A stretch of 51,191 nt of DNA from Promethearchaeota archaeon Loki_b32 (GCA_005223125.1 NJBH01000006.1:110316-161506), one strand, 5' to 3'. Positions 1 through 9,386 are shown, counted from the first letter of the stretch. Numbers and translations: made by a program. The notes: generated from the sequence alone by a model not told the origin.

Positions 1-1103
1 TCCTGCTCAATTGCAATACTTGCTAATAAGCCGTTAATTCCAACGGAATCTATATCCATTAGTTCAACTACGTTTGAGATTCCAAAAAATAAAGGGAGTT
101 CAAAATTTTGATACTTATCTTCTGAAATTTTTTTTTTATATAAGAAATAAGTTTCTAATGAATTACAAATACCAGGAGTTATAGGAGTTTCTAATAAAGG
201 ATCAGCTATTAATTTTTTAAAGCCATTATTTTGCAATTCATTCGTCAGTTTAAATAAATTTTTAATACGTATTTCAGGATCTTTAGGAAAATATGCTTCC
301 TTAACATTAGTAGGAAGTATAACAATAGGAATGTTTTTGGGAAGATTTAAGAATTCCTTATAATTACCTAAATCCAAACTTAGAATTAGATCAATATCTT
401 CATCAACAGCGGCATTAATCTCATCGGAATCCATTGAATCAACACTAATTAAAATATTAAAATTAGACCTTACTAATTTAATAATCTCCTTTACTCTATC
501 TGAATTTGGTTTATTAGAAACACAACCAATATCAATTATGTCTGCTCCAGAGCCTATATAGTGTTTAACTTTTTTGAGAATATTATAATCGCTTTTTTCT
601 GTACAGTTCACAATTTCTGCTATAATTGGGGGTGGTAAATTTCTACCAATTATTATTTTAGACTTTTCTTCATTCAAGTAATATGTGTGAAAGCTTAATT
701 GATCTTTTGCTAATTCTAACTGTTTCTTTACTATTTCAGAAAACTCACTTTCTCCTGAAATCTCCATTAATCTATTTGCTGGTATGGTATTAGATAATTC
801 TAAATTCTCTAAATTTTTTAATATAGTTGGTATTTCAGATGCAAACTCGGGTCCTTTCCTAATTTTTATTGAATATTTATCTTCTAAATTCTTAGAATCC
901 CACTGTACAAATCCAGGTATTAATACAATATCATAGTGAGAAATTTCTATTTGTTCTATTATCTTAGATGTTATAGATTCAGTAAGAAAAGCAGAAATTG
1001 TAATTGGTGCTTTTATAATATTTATATTATGCTCTTTAGAAGTTTTTGTTATCTTTTCTATTATATTATAGCTCTGTTGACCAGTAATTATTAGAATTTT
1101 AAT
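1..1103 (-). CDS. Dihydropteroate synthase-like protein, 3' end missing
   Basis: The frame is open from the left edge to 1103, about 367 codons, and I translated it by hand. It begins IKILIITGQQS. A DHPS-like TIM-barrel part follows, with EIVNCTEKSDYNIL, GADIIDIGC, SVDSMDSDEINAA and ADPLLETPITPG. This matches the archaeal dihydropteroate synthase-related family (about 500 residues), which recurs beside tetrahydromethanopterin genes; true DHPS condenses a pterin with an aryl amine. The C-terminus lies outside the window. No ATG, GTG or TTG fits the start: the codon before ATT 1103-1101 is a TAG stop, so ATT, overlapping the stop of the upstream DUF1464 gene, is the likely initiator. The pair is probably translationally coupled. 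The family call is firm; the exact reaction is not. Confidence 0.82.
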   Translation of the reverse strand, partial: MKILIITGQQSYNIIEKITKTSKEHNINIIKAPITISAFLTESITSKIIEQIEISHYDIVLIPGFVQWDSKNLEDKYSIKIRKGPEFASEIPTILKNLENLELSNTIPANRLMEISGESEFSEIVKKQLELAKDQLSFHTYYLNEEKSKIIIGRNLPPPIIAEIVNCTEKSDYNILKKVKHYIGSGADIIDIGCVSNKPNSDRVKEIIKLVRSNFNILISVDSMDSDEINAAVDEDIDLILSLDLGNYKEFLNLPKNIPIVILPTNVKEAYFPKDPEIRIKNLFKLTNELQNNGFKKLIADPLLETPITPGICNSLETYFLYKKKISEDKYQNFELPLFFGISNVVELMDIDSVGINGLLASIAIEQ

Positions 1104-2190
1104 CTAAATCACTCATCAGCTTTTCTTTTTCAAATGGTATAAAAATATCATCCAAGATTGAACCTGTAGCTTCTTTTATTTTTAAATTATCTATAATTGG
1201 TTCGAATCTTCCCCCTATGAGTCCATTGGCAATAAATGCCGCCCCTTGTGCAGCACGTTTAGAAATTTGACTAAAAGATTTCATTGTTCTGACAGGAGCA
1301 ATATCTTTTAATCCACGAATCATTTTTTCTCGAAAATATACTAAATCTGATCCTCTCCCTGCCAATAAAACTTCTTTTATTTTATCTTTAGAAGTAAAGG
1401 ATGAAGATAGTCCAAATACTGCTTTTTTCACACTAGATAGGTAAGCTTTTAGAGCTAATTTTGTTTGATTGTCCTTCTTTGCGAGAAGGGTGATCTCTTT
1501 TAAACTCAAATTGGAATATCCAGAAATATATGCTACACCACCTTTATATATATTCTTTTTATGAATTGTTTTAATAAGATATGCTAGTTCTCCATCAAGA
1601 GATCCACATGCTCTAAATCCCATGATATTTGATCCTCCTATTCCATCAACAATTTGACCGTTTTCAATTGCCAAGACTGCTGTGAAACCATACCCTATCT
1701 CAACCATTATAAAATTTGTATCTTCTGGAGAGATTTTGAATCTTTCAATTTGATCTCTAATTCCAGTAACAGCTGTACAAATTTTATCTGCAGTACCCAT
1801 ATCAATTTTATTAATTTTTTGATGTCTAGGAACAGTAGTTAAATGCTTAACTCCAGGGACAATAATGCCAGCAATTTTTTGAGCTTTAATTAATCTTAGA
1901 ACTTCTCCAAGACCAACCAACTTATTTTTTTCTTTCTGGTCAAATTTTAGTAATGTAAAAAAAATATCTTGTTCTGTTAATTCATGTACATCTTTTAAAG
2001 GAAGCCCAAACCCACTTGGAGCGACCATTAAATCAATATCTTTTACAGAATTTATTATAGTTAAAGCTTTTTGAGGATCAGAAATTAATTCTGTAGTGGG
2101 TAATGAGGTATCTAAAATTATTTTGTCATCTTCTAGCCCGAAGAAATCCCAGCTCTTCGATCCGGGGTCTATACCGAGAACTCTATACAT
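1099..2190 (-). CDS. DUF1464 family ASKHA-type ATPase
   Basis: A 363-residue protein starting MYRVLGIDPGSKSWDFFGLE, the phosphate-1-like opening of the archaeal DUF1464 family, which has the actin/Hsp70/sugar-kinase (ASKHA) fold. Further nucleotide-site-like segments are IMVEIGYGFTAVLAIENG near residues 160-180 and VLLAGRGSDL near 275. Length fits the family (about 350). No signal peptide or membrane segment is seen. It overlaps the start of the downstream DHPS-like gene, so the two form an operon and perhaps act in one pterin-related step. The cellular role of DUF1464 is unknown to me; the pterin link is context only. Confidence 0.8.
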   Translation of the reverse strand: MYRVLGIDPGSKSWDFFGLEDDKIILDTSLPTTELISDPQKALTIINSVKDIDLMVAPSGFGLPLKDVHELTEQDIFFTLLKFDQKEKNKLVGLGEVLRLIKAQKIAGIIVPGVKHLTTVPRHQKINKIDMGTADKICTAVTGIRDQIERFKISPEDTNFIMVEIGYGFTAVLAIENGQIVDGIGGSNIMGFRACGSLDGELAYLIKTIHKKNIYKGGVAYISGYSNLSLKEITLLAKKDNQTKLALKAYLSSVKKAVFGLSSSFTSKDKIKEVLLAGRGSDLVYFREKMIRGLKDIAPVRTMKSFSQISKRAAQGAAFIANGLIGGRFEPIIDNLKIKEATGSILDDIFIPFEKEKLMSDLD

Positions 2191-2402
2191 CGATAATCAG
2201 ACTTAATATATTAATACATTTTAAAAGATTCTATAATTCTTTTTATATTCTATTTTTTTTTAATAATTGCTTTTAACTGAATCTTTTTTTAGAATTAAAG
2301 TTAAAACTATAAAAATTGTGGAAATTTTTACTAATTTAATCTATACATGAAATCTTATACTAAGTTGTAAGATAAGAATTTAAAAAAAAGTGGTGAAAAA
2401 AG

Positions 2403-2933
2403 ATTATTGTTAAAGTTTTTGTATGTAAGATCTGTGGAGAAGCGTTTATTGGGGAAGAAGCTCCAAGTCGATGTCCTTTTTGTGGTGCATTTAAAAAGTA
2501 TTTTGTAGAATCGACAGAGTATGATGATACTGGCGCGTGGGATGTCGAATTAAATGAAAAAGATAAAGCAAATGCTCAAAAAGCCTTAGAAGTTGAAGTA
2601 TCAAATAATATTTTTTATAAATGTGCAAGTAAAAAGACACCAGAATTAGATGGTCAAAAAATATTTAAAATTCTTGCTAAGGTTGAAGCTGAACATGCAT
2701 CAGTATGGAAAAAAATACTCAAACTAGACAAGGTTGAATATCCTAAATATGATAAATGTGTTGCAGAATATAAACCAAATTTAGAAGAATCTCATGCACG
2801 AGAAGATAGAGCTATAAAATTCTATGGTCAGGCTGCTGCTGAGGCTGAAAATGCACGAGTAAAGGAAATATTTAAAGCTTTTGTAGAAGTGGAAACAGAT
2901 CATCTTCATCTCTCGGAAGCCAGACTTAAGTAA
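2403..2933 (+). CDS. Rubrerythrin-like protein with N-terminal zinc ribbon
   Basis: A 176-codon frame that contains no ATG at all, so it is easily missed. It opens with a rubredoxin-like knuckle pair, CKICG (C8, C11) and CPFCG (C24, C27). A four-helix ferritin-like domain follows with di-iron ligands in ALEVEVSNN, VEAEHASVW, ESHAREDRA and VEVETDHLH (two ExxH motifs). Rubrerythrins reduce peroxide in anaerobes; here the metal ribbon is N-terminal. Start: an in-frame TGA sits at 2394-2396 and no ATG, GTG or TTG lies between it and C8. ATT at 2403 (or 2406) follows GGTGA (2392-2396) at good spacing. Alternatively, one extra A in the run 2396-2401 hides a GTG start giving MKKIIVKVFVCKIC. A TATA-like tataaaaa near 2309-2316 may be its promoter. 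The function is clear; the start is not. Confidence 0.82.
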   Translation: MIVKVFVCKICGEAFIGEEAPSRCPFCGAFKKYFVESTEYDDTGAWDVELNEKDKANAQKALEVEVSNNIFYKCASKKTPELDGQKIFKILAKVEAEHASVWKKILKLDKVEYPKYDKCVAEYKPNLEESHAREDRAIKFYGQAAAEAENARVKEIFKAFVEVETDHLHLSEARLK

Positions 2934-3036
2934 ATTGAGTTTTTACATTTTAGCATCAATTATTTTTTAAAAATTATTTAATTTTTTTACTATATACCAA
3001 GTTCCCCTTTGTCAAGGATTTGAAATTGAAAACCTT

Positions 3037-3078
3037 ATTATACATTTTATTTTTTTTTTAATTATTCTAATTAGGAGA
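3037..3078 (+). promoter_or_regulatory. Probable promoter and ribosome binding site of the sulfatase gene
   Basis: A TATA-like ttatacat lies at 3037-3044, followed by a long T-rich stretch, then an aggaga Shine-Dalgarno at 3073-3078, seven bases before the ATG at 3086. Transcription would start near 3065-3070. The Shine-Dalgarno is clear; the TATA call is by eye. Confidence 0.5.
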
Positions 3079-3085
3079 AAATATT

Positions 3086-4594
3086 ATGCCCCAAAAACCG
3101 AATATTATCTTTATGTTAAATGATCATCAAGCTTTTTATGGTCATGGTAAGATGGTTGGAGGTCCAAAAATTCATAGGCCAAATATCGAAAGACTCGCTA
3201 CTGAAGGAATAGAATTCACCCAAGCATATACTGCATGCCCATTATGTGGCCCAGCAAGGCGAACTATGCTTACTGGTTTGTTTCCTCATAATCATGGTGA
3301 AATCAGGAATGAAACAAATCATAAATATGATAAAGAACTTTACTTAAATAGACTCGCAAAAGCGGGATACAAAAATTATTATTATGGAAAGTGGCACGCA
3401 GGGAGGGGTAGTGCCCTTGATTTTCAATGCAAAGGTTTCAGTAGTGGTTCTACATATGGGAATCCATATGCAACTCAAGAATATAAGGATTATTTAAAAA
3501 AACATAATCTCCCTTTTATTCAAGTAAAGATACAAAATAATTTTTTAGGTCCTGAACACCCGTTTGCTAAAGCTCTTGATATTAAAGAAGGTGAACTTTA
3601 TAATCCTATATTTCCTGTATTGTCTCAGGAATTTACAGGAATCATGACTACTCCTAAAGAAACCCATGAAGCTTTTTTTTTAGCTTCCCTAGCTTGTGAA
3701 AAACTGCTAGAAATCGCAGAACGTAATAAATCACACCCATTTCATTTACGTGTTGATTTTTGGGGACCTCATTTCCCATATTATGCGACTCAAGAATATT
3801 TAGATTTATATAATCCAACGAATATCCCTGAACTTCCCAACTTTCGGGATGACTTAAAAGATAAACCAGAGATCTATAAATTGAATCACCATTATCCCAT
3901 AAGTGAAAATGGTGAGTTATTATCTCCAAATCCATTACCTTGGTCAGAATGGCAAAAAGTTTTAGCACTTAATTATGCACAGCAATCTTTAATAGATGAA
4001 GCAGGTGGAATGGTTCTTAATACATTAGAAGAGCTTGGCTTAAAAGATAATACACTTATTATTTGGGCAAGTGATCATGGCGATGCAGTTGGATGTCACG
4101 GAGGCCATTTTGACAAAGGTAGCTATATGCCACAAGAAATGGTCCGTATTCCAATGGTAATAAGTTATCCAGATTATATCCCTAAATGTAAAAAATATGA
4201 TAAACTTGTTAGTAATCTTGATTTAGCCCCTACATTTTTAGATGCCGCTGGAATAGCTTTTAATGAGACTCTTGATGGTCAAAGTTTATTACCTTTATTT
4301 ACACAAAAAGATACTCAATGGCGTGAAGATTTGATGTGTGAAACCCATGGTCATTGGGATAATCATGTAGGCCGTTTAGTTGTGACGGATAGATACAAAT
4401 ATATTTGGAATGACGAGGATATGGATGAACTCTATGATTTGAAAAATGATCCGTTTGAGTTAAAGAATTTAATTCATTACAAAGAATATAAAGATATACT
4501 TGCCAATATGAAAACCCGTTTAAATAATTGGCGTCTAAAAACAGGGGATAACGTAAGAAAAAGTATGATAAAAGGAAAAAAATTAAGAAAGTAG
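3086..4594 (+). CDS. Sulfatase (formylglycine type, alkaline phosphatase superfamily)
   Basis: A 502-residue arylsulfatase-family hydrolase. The maturation motif C-x-P-x-R is present as C54-G-P-A-R58, with Cys54 expected to become formylglycine. The N-terminal metal motif is NDHQ (Asp13) where many relatives have DD. A second metal motif, WASDHGDAVGCHGGHFDKG, lies near residues 327-345, and a C-terminal ELYDLKNDPFE segment is typical. No signal peptide is visible, so it should be cytoplasmic unless exported another way. The substrate (a sulfate ester, or phosphonate-type in relatives) cannot be assigned. Its maturase is probably the radical SAM protein at 27589-28722. It sits alone between the rubrerythrin and the GRE operon. 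Confidence 0.9.
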   Translation: MPQKPNIIFMLNDHQAFYGHGKMVGGPKIHRPNIERLATEGIEFTQAYTACPLCGPARRTMLTGLFPHNHGEIRNETNHKYDKELYLNRLAKAGYKNYYYGKWHAGRGSALDFQCKGFSSGSTYGNPYATQEYKDYLKKHNLPFIQVKIQNNFLGPEHPFAKALDIKEGELYNPIFPVLSQEFTGIMTTPKETHEAFFLASLACEKLLEIAERNKSHPFHLRVDFWGPHFPYYATQEYLDLYNPTNIPELPNFRDDLKDKPEIYKLNHHYPISENGELLSPNPLPWSEWQKVLALNYAQQSLIDEAGGMVLNTLEELGLKDNTLIIWASDHGDAVGCHGGHFDKGSYMPQEMVRIPMVISYPDYIPKCKKYDKLVSNLDLAPTFLDAAGIAFNETLDGQSLLPLFTQKDTQWREDLMCETHGHWDNHVGRLVVTDRYKYIWNDEDMDELYDLKNDPFELKNLIHYKEYKDILANMKTRLNNWRLKTGDNVRKSMIKGKKLRK

Positions 4595-4749
4595 AATTTT
4601 TTAATAAACTTCCTTATAATTCTCGGTATAATTGAATGAGAACCTTAAAGAGAAACTTTTCATTAATTTCTTTTATTTTATTAAAGTTAATATTCATTTT
4701 AGCAAAAATTTTTATTAAAAATAAATTGAAGTTTTAAAAACGGAGTTGA

Positions 4750-4792
4750 TTTAAATAAAATTAGAAGAAGATCTCTTAAATTATTAAGAGAT
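4750..4792 (+). promoter_or_regulatory. Promoter with overlapping inverted repeat ahead of the glycyl radical enzyme
   Basis: A TATA-like tttaaata at 4750-4757 is followed at 4771-4792 by a perfect inverted repeat: atctcttaa, a 4-base loop atta, then ttaagagat. Archaeal transcription starts about 25 bases after the TATA box, so the repeat would cover the start point, a normal place for a repressor operator. It could instead form a 5' leader hairpin. The repeat is seen directly; the role is inferred. Confidence 0.5.
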
Positions 4793-4835
4793 TTAAAATT
4801 ATATTTAATCATTAAGATTGAAAAGGTTGGAAAGA

Positions 4836-7340
4836 ATGAGTAAAATCAATGAAAATAATGTTTACCAAGAAAAAGTACCAAAATTTCCCATTGCTGAACC
4901 GCATGATCTTTCTCCTCGTTCTAAATGGCTTAGAAACTATTTCTATAAGGGATTAGATCGCGAATGGAATAACCAAATTTCACCATTTACTACTGGAACA
5001 GATTGGGATATCATTTTCCATGAGGGAGATTGGTATATTAATCCTGAAATATATTATTATATTCAGATTCTGGGAAAGAATGATCAAGGTGTATTTGCAT
5101 CATCCTATAGATCAATGGCTATACCAGTTGAATTACCAGATAATTTTTGGGAATTATCTCTACCAGAACGTAGAGCTTCATTTTTAGAAAAAGTTATGCT
5201 TGATTATATTCCTCAGGAAATTATTTCTGAAAACGATTTAATTGCAGGAGGAAGATTTAATACCCATTTAAGCAGATGTTTTAATAAGGAAGAAGCGAAA
5301 GAATATTGGAAGAAAAATATAAGAAATAGAGAAGCTGTTTTTAAATACCATAAATCTGGTTTCGGAAATTTAGGAGCGGTGCCTGGTCATCTTATCCCGG
5401 ATTATGAAACTGTGGTAAAAAAAGGGTTTAAATATTTCTATGAAAAAGCTTGTAAAACATATGATAACCTTCGCGAAGAGGAAAAAAATGGCCCTAAAGG
5501 AGAAGAACTTAAGGCAATGATTATCTCAGCAAAAATTCCAAAGAAATTAGCAAAAAAATATGCTGAAGAATGTCGAAGATTAAAAAACGAGGCAAGTAAG
5601 CCTGAAAGGGTTGAAGAACTTGAACAAATGGCAAAAAATTTAGAAAGAGTACCATGGGAACCTGCTGAGACTTTCTGGCAAGGAATTCAAGCAGTTTGGC
5701 TAATTCACATGCAGGTAATGGCTGAAGAATCGTATCCTGGAGCAGGCCTCTCTTTTGGAAGAATTGATCAGTATCTTTGGGATTTGTATAAAAAGGATGT
5801 TATTGAGCAAGAACTATTCACTAAAGAATTTGCAAAAGATATTTTAGGCAGTTTCTGGTTTCATTGTAATACTGTGTATGATGCAATGATTAGAGTTGGT
5901 AATCAGGGAATAATATCAGCATACGGTCAGATTATAACACTTTCTGGATGTGGTCCAAATGGAGAGGATTTAACAAATGAACTTACATACACTATGCTTG
6001 AAGTTATAGATTCATGGTATCCAAGTCTTGAGCCTAAACCTAACGTAAGAATTCATAGAAATTCTCCGGATAAACTTTTGGATATATTAGTAGATATAAT
6101 TGCAAGATCTCAAGGCGCTCCTTTCATTCTGAATTTTGACGAGAGAAGTATTGCTGGAATGGTTAAAGAAGGCATACCTAAAGAAGAAGCTTGGAATTAT
6201 GGTGTAGTAGGTTGCCTAGAAAATACAATGCAAGGTAACGATAGAAGTGGAACTGTAAATTGTAATCCTAATTTAACTAAATCTATAGAATTAACACTAT
6301 GGAATGGCAAAAATATGCCTGGAAATGATATTGTTACTAAATCTGGCGAACAAATCGGACCAGCAACAGGAGATGCTGAAAATTTTCAAACATGGGAAGA
6401 GTTTTATAACGCTTGGAAAGAACAAGTTAAATTTATTATTAAATATAATGTGGATGTAAATAATTTATGCGAAGAGCTTCGAGGTGATTTTATTCGCACT
6501 CCATTCTTGTCATCGATTGTTCGAGGATGTATAGAGCAAGGTTTAGATATTACAAATGGAGGTCCTGAATTAAGATTCGTAACGGTTGAAGGAGTGGGAT
6601 TTGCTACAACAGTAGATTCATTATTATCAATTAAGAAGCTTGTATATGAGGATAAGAAATATACAATGGCACAAATTAAAGATTCCTTAATGAATGACTT
6701 CAAAAGAAACGAAGTAATGCAAACTTATTTAATGAATAAAGCTCCTAAATATGGAAACGATGAAGATGATGCTGATAAATTTTCTAAAATGGTAATGGAA
6801 ACATGGGCTGAAGAATGTTGGAGATATAAAACACCAACTAATTATCAATATCGCCCGGGAATGTTATCATGGAACTACTGGGCTGGAGCAGATGCTAGTT
6901 TTACAATAGCAACACCAAATGGACGGAATAAGGGATCATTTCTATCAAATGCAATCTGTCCCACCGATGGAGTAGATATAAAAGGACCTACAGCAGTTAC
7001 TAATTCTGTTGGTAAAGTATTAGGAGGAAAAACTGAATCTGGAGAATACATTAATTGTTTACCCAATGGAGCAAGCCATACAATTACCTTTAATCCATCT
7101 ATAATTAAAGATCCAGAGCATAAAGAGAAATTTAAAGATTATTTAAGAGGTTATATAGAAAACGGAGGTACTGCCCTACAAATCAATATGCTCGATGCTA
7201 AAATGCTAAAAGATGCTCAAAAACATCCCGAAAATTATAAGAATCTTTTAGTAAGAGTAACAGGCTATAACGCATACTTCACCACCATTGGTAGAGAATT
7301 ACAGGATGAGATAATCGCAAGAGAATCTCATAGAATCTAG
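4836..7340 (+). CDS. Glycyl radical enzyme (pyruvate formate-lyase-like superfamily)
   Basis: An 834-residue glycyl radical enzyme. The thiyl cysteine is in NYGVVGCLENTMQGND (Cys460, with Glu462 two residues on). The C-terminal glycyl loop is LLVRVTGYNAYFTT, radical Gly810. The Cys-x-Glu arrangement is shared by eliminases and decarboxylases such as CutC, glycerol dehydratase and 4-hydroxyphenylacetate decarboxylase, not by pyruvate formate-lyase (Cys-Cys), so the substrate is open. No small accessory subunit like that of hydroxyphenylacetate decarboxylase or benzylsuccinate synthase is encoded nearby. A TTG at 4818 would add six residues (MKRLER); I prefer ATG 4836. The activase follows 54 bases downstream. 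The protein should be cytoplasmic and oxygen-sensitive. Confidence 0.93.
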   Translation: MSKINENNVYQEKVPKFPIAEPHDLSPRSKWLRNYFYKGLDREWNNQISPFTTGTDWDIIFHEGDWYINPEIYYYIQILGKNDQGVFASSYRSMAIPVELPDNFWELSLPERRASFLEKVMLDYIPQEIISENDLIAGGRFNTHLSRCFNKEEAKEYWKKNIRNREAVFKYHKSGFGNLGAVPGHLIPDYETVVKKGFKYFYEKACKTYDNLREEEKNGPKGEELKAMIISAKIPKKLAKKYAEECRRLKNEASKPERVEELEQMAKNLERVPWEPAETFWQGIQAVWLIHMQVMAEESYPGAGLSFGRIDQYLWDLYKKDVIEQELFTKEFAKDILGSFWFHCNTVYDAMIRVGNQGIISAYGQIITLSGCGPNGEDLTNELTYTMLEVIDSWYPSLEPKPNVRIHRNSPDKLLDILVDIIARSQGAPFILNFDERSIAGMVKEGIPKEEAWNYGVVGCLENTMQGNDRSGTVNCNPNLTKSIELTLWNGKNMPGNDIVTKSGEQIGPATGDAENFQTWEEFYNAWKEQVKFIIKYNVDVNNLCEELRGDFIRTPFLSSIVRGCIEQGLDITNGGPELRFVTVEGVGFATTVDSLLSIKKLVYEDKKYTMAQIKDSLMNDFKRNEVMQTYLMNKAPKYGNDEDDADKFSKMVMETWAEECWRYKTPTNYQYRPGMLSWNYWAGADASFTIATPNGRNKGSFLSNAICPTDGVDIKGPTAVTNSVGKVLGGKTESGEYINCLPNGASHTITFNPSIIKDPEHKEKFKDYLRGYIENGGTALQINMLDAKMLKDAQKHPENYKNLLVRVTGYNAYFTTIGRELQDEIIARESHRI

Positions 7341-7394
7341 AAATTTATATTTATTTTCCAATTATTATTAAAACCAAAGTAAAATTTTAAGATA

Positions 7395-8396
7395 ATGGCA
7401 ACGTCTGAAGCTTTAATTTTTCAAATTCAAAAATTTTCAACAGAAGATGGTCCAGGTATCCGAACAACCGTTTTTTTTAAACAATGTCCATTAAAATGCA
7501 TTTGGTGTCATAATCCTGAATCTATACTTAAAACACCTCAACTTGAATGGTTTAAACATAAATGTATTGGATGCAAAACATGTATAGAATCATGTCTACA
7601 AAATACATTATCTTTTGACAATAATGGCTTATTAATAGATAGAGAAAAATGTAATGAGTGTGGAGTATGTGTAGAAGAATGTCCTTCTACAGCATTAAAT
7701 ATGTTAGGTGAATGGTGGACATTAGAAGATCTATTTTATGAAATAGAAAAAGATAAAGTTTATTACACTAAATCTCAAGGAGGCATAACAGTCTCTGGTG
7801 GTGAACCAACACAACAACCTGATTTCATAACTGATTTTTTGAAAAAATGTAAAGAGAATGGAATATCTACTGCTATAGATACTTGTGGATATTCATCCAA
7901 AATCATTTATGAACAAATATTACCTTATGTAGATTTAGTACTTTTAGATATAAAACATATAGATTCTGATAAGCATAAAGAATATACTGGTGTTCCTAAT
8001 GAAGTAATATTAGAAAATGCTATTTGGATTTCTAATAATTTGAAAAGAAATGATAAAAAAATGTGGATTAGGACACCCATTATCCCAAATTATACTGCTA
8101 TAGATGAAAATATTAAAGGAATAGGCGAGTTTATTGTCAGTAAATTAGAAAATTTTCCTGAAAGATGGGATCTTCTTTCTTTTAATAATCTTTGCATTTC
8201 AAAATATGAAAGATTAGATATGGAATGGTCCTTGAAGAATGAACCATTAATGAAAAAGGAAGATATGGAACATTTTCTTAAGATTGCGGAAAATATAGGT
8301 GTTAAAAAACCACATTGGTCAGGATTGACAAAGAGAACCGAGGATGATGATATGAATGCCGATAGAAGTAAAAAATCAACAACACCATCTTGTTGA
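7395..8396 (+). CDS. Glycyl radical enzyme activase (radical SAM)
   Basis: A 333-residue activating enzyme that uses S-adenosylmethionine to put the radical on the upstream GRE. The signature FSTEDGPGIRTTVFFKQCP leads into the radical SAM cluster C31-x3-C35-x2-C38. An inserted two-cluster ferredoxin domain follows, with C57, C60, C63, C67 and C86, C89, C92, C96. The SAM-binding SGGEP comes after. This eight-iron insert marks activases of the eliminase/decarboxylase GREs and is absent in short PflA. The tail ends in TPSC. It is co-transcribed with the GRE (54-base gap). Confidence 0.93.
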   Translation: MATSEALIFQIQKFSTEDGPGIRTTVFFKQCPLKCIWCHNPESILKTPQLEWFKHKCIGCKTCIESCLQNTLSFDNNGLLIDREKCNECGVCVEECPSTALNMLGEWWTLEDLFYEIEKDKVYYTKSQGGITVSGGEPTQQPDFITDFLKKCKENGISTAIDTCGYSSKIIYEQILPYVDLVLLDIKHIDSDKHKEYTGVPNEVILENAIWISNNLKRNDKKMWIRTPIIPNYTAIDENIKGIGEFIVSKLENFPERWDLLSFNNLCISKYERLDMEWSLKNEPLMKKEDMEHFLKIAENIGVKKPHWSGLTKRTEDDDMNADRSKKSTTPSC

Positions 8397-8441
8397 TGAT
8401 ATCCATTAAGAATTTAAATAAGATAAAAAACTTGATAAAAT

Positions 8442-9320
8442 ATGAGTGAAGATAATAATAAATTTGGGTGGGATTCTGAATTTTCAGATGAACTTATTGA
8501 ATTTACTCAACCAGACATAATGGTAAAATTAGTTTCTACAATAGATTTAAGAGGTTGGCCCCATCTTACAATAATTACATCAAATCGGGGGAAAAGTAGA
8601 GATCAAATAGTATGGGGGCAATTTTATGCAGGCACGAGTAAAGAATATGTGCAAAAAGATCCAAAACAAGGAATTTTTTATATGACTACAGAAGCTCCAT
8701 TTAAGTTCATCCAAGTAAAAGCTGATTTTACTCATACTAAAAACGAAGGAGAAGACCTTGACTATTTCAATCAATCAGATTTTTTTCGATATTTTACGTA
8801 TATTAACGTTTATAAAGTTTTTTATAACGATGTTGTTGCTGTAACTCCTATTAGAAATCTACCTCCTGGTAATATACCAAGAAAAATTGTTAAAGCTATT
8901 ATTAAAGAAGCAAAAACTAATATAGAAGAGAAGAGACTAAATGTTATAGGATATAAGCTATTTACTAATAAAATTGGTGTTAGAGCGATAGCATATATCG
9001 ATCCATCTGATGGGTATCCCGTAATTATTCCACATCTTCAACTAAATGCTGTTGATCATAATAGACTATATTTCCCATTGACAGCATTAAAGGAAGATTT
9101 TTTAAAGATCCCTGTTAATTCAAAAGTTGCTGTAATTGGCGCTAATTTCGATATGGCTAGCCAAGTAGTGAAAGGAACATTTACAGGGATTCATTCAGTT
9201 GAAAGCATCGAATATGGATTAATAGATATTGAAGAGATATATAATAGTTCTCCACCTATAGTTGGTAAAATTTATCCTGAAATTGAAACAAGACCAAAGG
9301 TAAACAATTTTACTCTTTAA
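8442..9320 (+). CDS. Split-barrel flavin-binding-like protein (pyridoxamine phosphate oxidase fold)
   Basis: A 292-residue soluble protein 45 bases after the activase. The N-terminal part has the look of the FMN-binding split barrel / PNPOx-like fold: PDIMVKLVSTIDLRGWPHLT, IVWGQFYAGTSKEYVQKDPK and GIFYMTTEAPFKFIQVKADF. A second barrel-like segment near residues 185-260 includes KVAVIGANFDMASQVVKGTF. I cannot name a substrate. Position suggests it is made with the GRE pair, perhaps as a flavin reductase or a product-handling enzyme, but that is inference. The fold call is by pattern, not alignment. Confidence 0.5.
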   Translation: MSEDNNKFGWDSEFSDELIEFTQPDIMVKLVSTIDLRGWPHLTIITSNRGKSRDQIVWGQFYAGTSKEYVQKDPKQGIFYMTTEAPFKFIQVKADFTHTKNEGEDLDYFNQSDFFRYFTYINVYKVFYNDVVAVTPIRNLPPGNIPRKIVKAIIKEAKTNIEEKRLNVIGYKLFTNKIGVRAIAYIDPSDGYPVIIPHLQLNAVDHNRLYFPLTALKEDFLKIPVNSKVAVIGANFDMASQVVKGTFTGIHSVESIEYGLIDIEEIYNSSPPIVGKIYPEIETRPKVNNFTL

Positions 9321-9386
9321 ATTTTTACTTTAGAGAATAACCTAAAAAAGGTCAAGAAGAAGAAAATTACATATTCTCATAATTGG

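Noticed and set aside
4818-4835. TTG start giving six more residues for the glycyl radical enzyme
   Set aside because: ATG 4836 gives a normal family N-terminus and the extra residues MKRLER match nothing; kept only as an alternative.
6404-6703. Minus-strand 99-residue reading frame inside the glycyl radical enzyme gene
   Set aside because: It lies wholly inside a well-supported gene, has no recognisable motif and no ribosome site; a frame shadow.
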